Shown here: positions 5,637 to 5,837 of the stretch, piece after piece
Position numbering within the stretch: position 1 is the stretch's first letter
How the letters are laid out: every line of letters starts with the position of its first letter
From: Methanobacterium sp. UBA8
Lineage (GTDB): Archaea; Methanobacteriota; Methanobacteria; Methanobacteriales; Methanobacteriaceae
DNA: 5,837 nt
Direction: 5' to 3'
Assembly (NCBI GenBank): GCA_002509665.1
Contig: DADN01000024.1
Location: forward strand, 4,110 to 9,946
Translations under genes and position numbers: made by a program
Notes under the pieces: generated by a model
The model's input: only the letters and a program-made list of their open reading frames with translations
Told to the model about the DNA's origin: nothing
Databases searched by the model: none

Positions 5637-5674
5637 CTATAATAAATTTATGATTAAATACTTTGAAGGTTAAT

Positions 5675-5688
5675 TACCGTCGAAAAAT
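5675..5688 (+). repeat. 14-bp direct repeat, copy 1
   Basis: TACCGTCGAAAAAT occurs here and again exactly at 5731-5744, 56 bases further on. The shared TCGAAAA core recurs with variations at 5707 and 5753, and inverted near 5770. Confidence 0.7.
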
Positions 5689-5730
5689 TGGAAATTTTTC
5701 TGGGTATCGAAAATTCCTTGAATTTTTTAA

Positions 5731-5744
5731 TACCGTCGAAAAAT
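5731..5744 (+). repeat. 14-bp direct repeat, copy 2
   Basis: Exact second copy of TACCGTCGAAAAAT from 5675-5688. Copy 1 leads into a hairpin; copy 2 is followed by a different sequence and then the 5753-5775 hairpin. Confidence 0.7.
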
Positions 5745-5837
5745 CATAGCCTTCGAAAATTTATAGAATTTTCGATGTTTGCGAAGCTAGCTTCGCAACC
5801 GTAAAAACCTTTGGTTTTTACATGCCCCAAAAATTCT

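Larger units (their letters stand above)
5675..5837. repeat. Intergenic array of five consecutive hairpins, cut by the window edge
   Basis: Five perfect inverted repeats follow each other. 5682-5700: GAAAAATT/AATTTTTC, loop GGA. 5710-5726: AAAATTC/GAATTTT, loop CTT. 5753-5775: TCGAAAATT/AATTTTCGA, loop TATAG. 5779-5798: a 20-bp perfect palindrome built on TTGCGAAGCT. 5801-5821: GTAAAAACC/GGTTTTTAC, loop TTT. No coding frame runs through it. The stems are A+T-rich and distinct in sequence, so this is not a CRISPR array. Such hairpin-rich spacers look to me like a dispersed non-coding repeat of Methanobacterium-type genomes; a structured RNA or the terminator region of a gene beyond the edge are alternatives. 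Confidence 0.65.

Noticed and set aside
5675..5837. CRISPR array
   Set aside because: The five hairpins differ in sequence and there is no regular repeat-spacer pattern; only one 14-bp unit repeats.

Overview
The window looks like a piece of a methanogenic archaeal chromosome, most likely Methanobacterium or a close relative (Methanobacteriales). The evidence is high A+T, purine-rich Shine-Dalgarno sites and TTTATATA-type promoter boxes a short way upstream of genes, an archaeal HemK2/Mtq2-type methyltransferase, a cobamide-synthesis gene (CbiE) at the left edge, and a secreted modular protein of the kind common in Methanobacterium. This assignment is an inference from gene content, not from a marker gene. 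All intact genes except the left-edge fragment are on the minus strand.

Layout: (1) 1-251 (+) is the 3' end of a cobalt-precorrin-7 C5-methyltransferase gene. (2) 282-1499 (-) is a secreted three-part protein: an M14-like zinc peptidase/deacylase-type domain, a chitobiase-C-terminal-like domain and an SbsA-type Ig-like domain. (3) 1737-2105 (-) is a small cupin with its own promoter. (4) 2106-2453 is A+T-rich DNA without a gene. (5) 2454-4303 (-) is a two-gene operon: the Mtq2/HemK2-like methyltransferase, then a soluble protein with PRC-barrel, MgtE_N and CBS domains but no membrane channel. The start of the latter is odd: a strong ribosome binding site and conserved-looking coding sequence lie upstream of the first canonical start codon. 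(6) 4402-4857 (-) has no intact gene but holds the wreck of one, about 152 codons, readable only by changing frame several times and apparently interrupted by a 24-nt hairpin. (7) 4927-5581 (-) is a tightly coupled pair: an AhpD/carboxymuconolactone-decarboxylase-like protein, then a small protein with a CxC...HxH motif, driven by a near-ideal archaeal promoter. (8) 5675-5837 is non-coding DNA packed with five consecutive hairpins and a 14-bp direct repeat, cut by the window edge.

Functionally these are mostly separate transcription units. The methyltransferase (probably modifying release factor aRF1) and the Mg-sensor-like protein share a transcript without an obvious shared pathway. The AhpD-like and CxC/HxH proteins probably act together, perhaps in redox or metal chemistry, but that is a guess. 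The points most worth a second look are the anomalous start of the MgtE-like gene, the multi-frameshift gene remnant with its hairpin, the hairpin array at the right edge, and the uncharacterised CxC/HxH protein.
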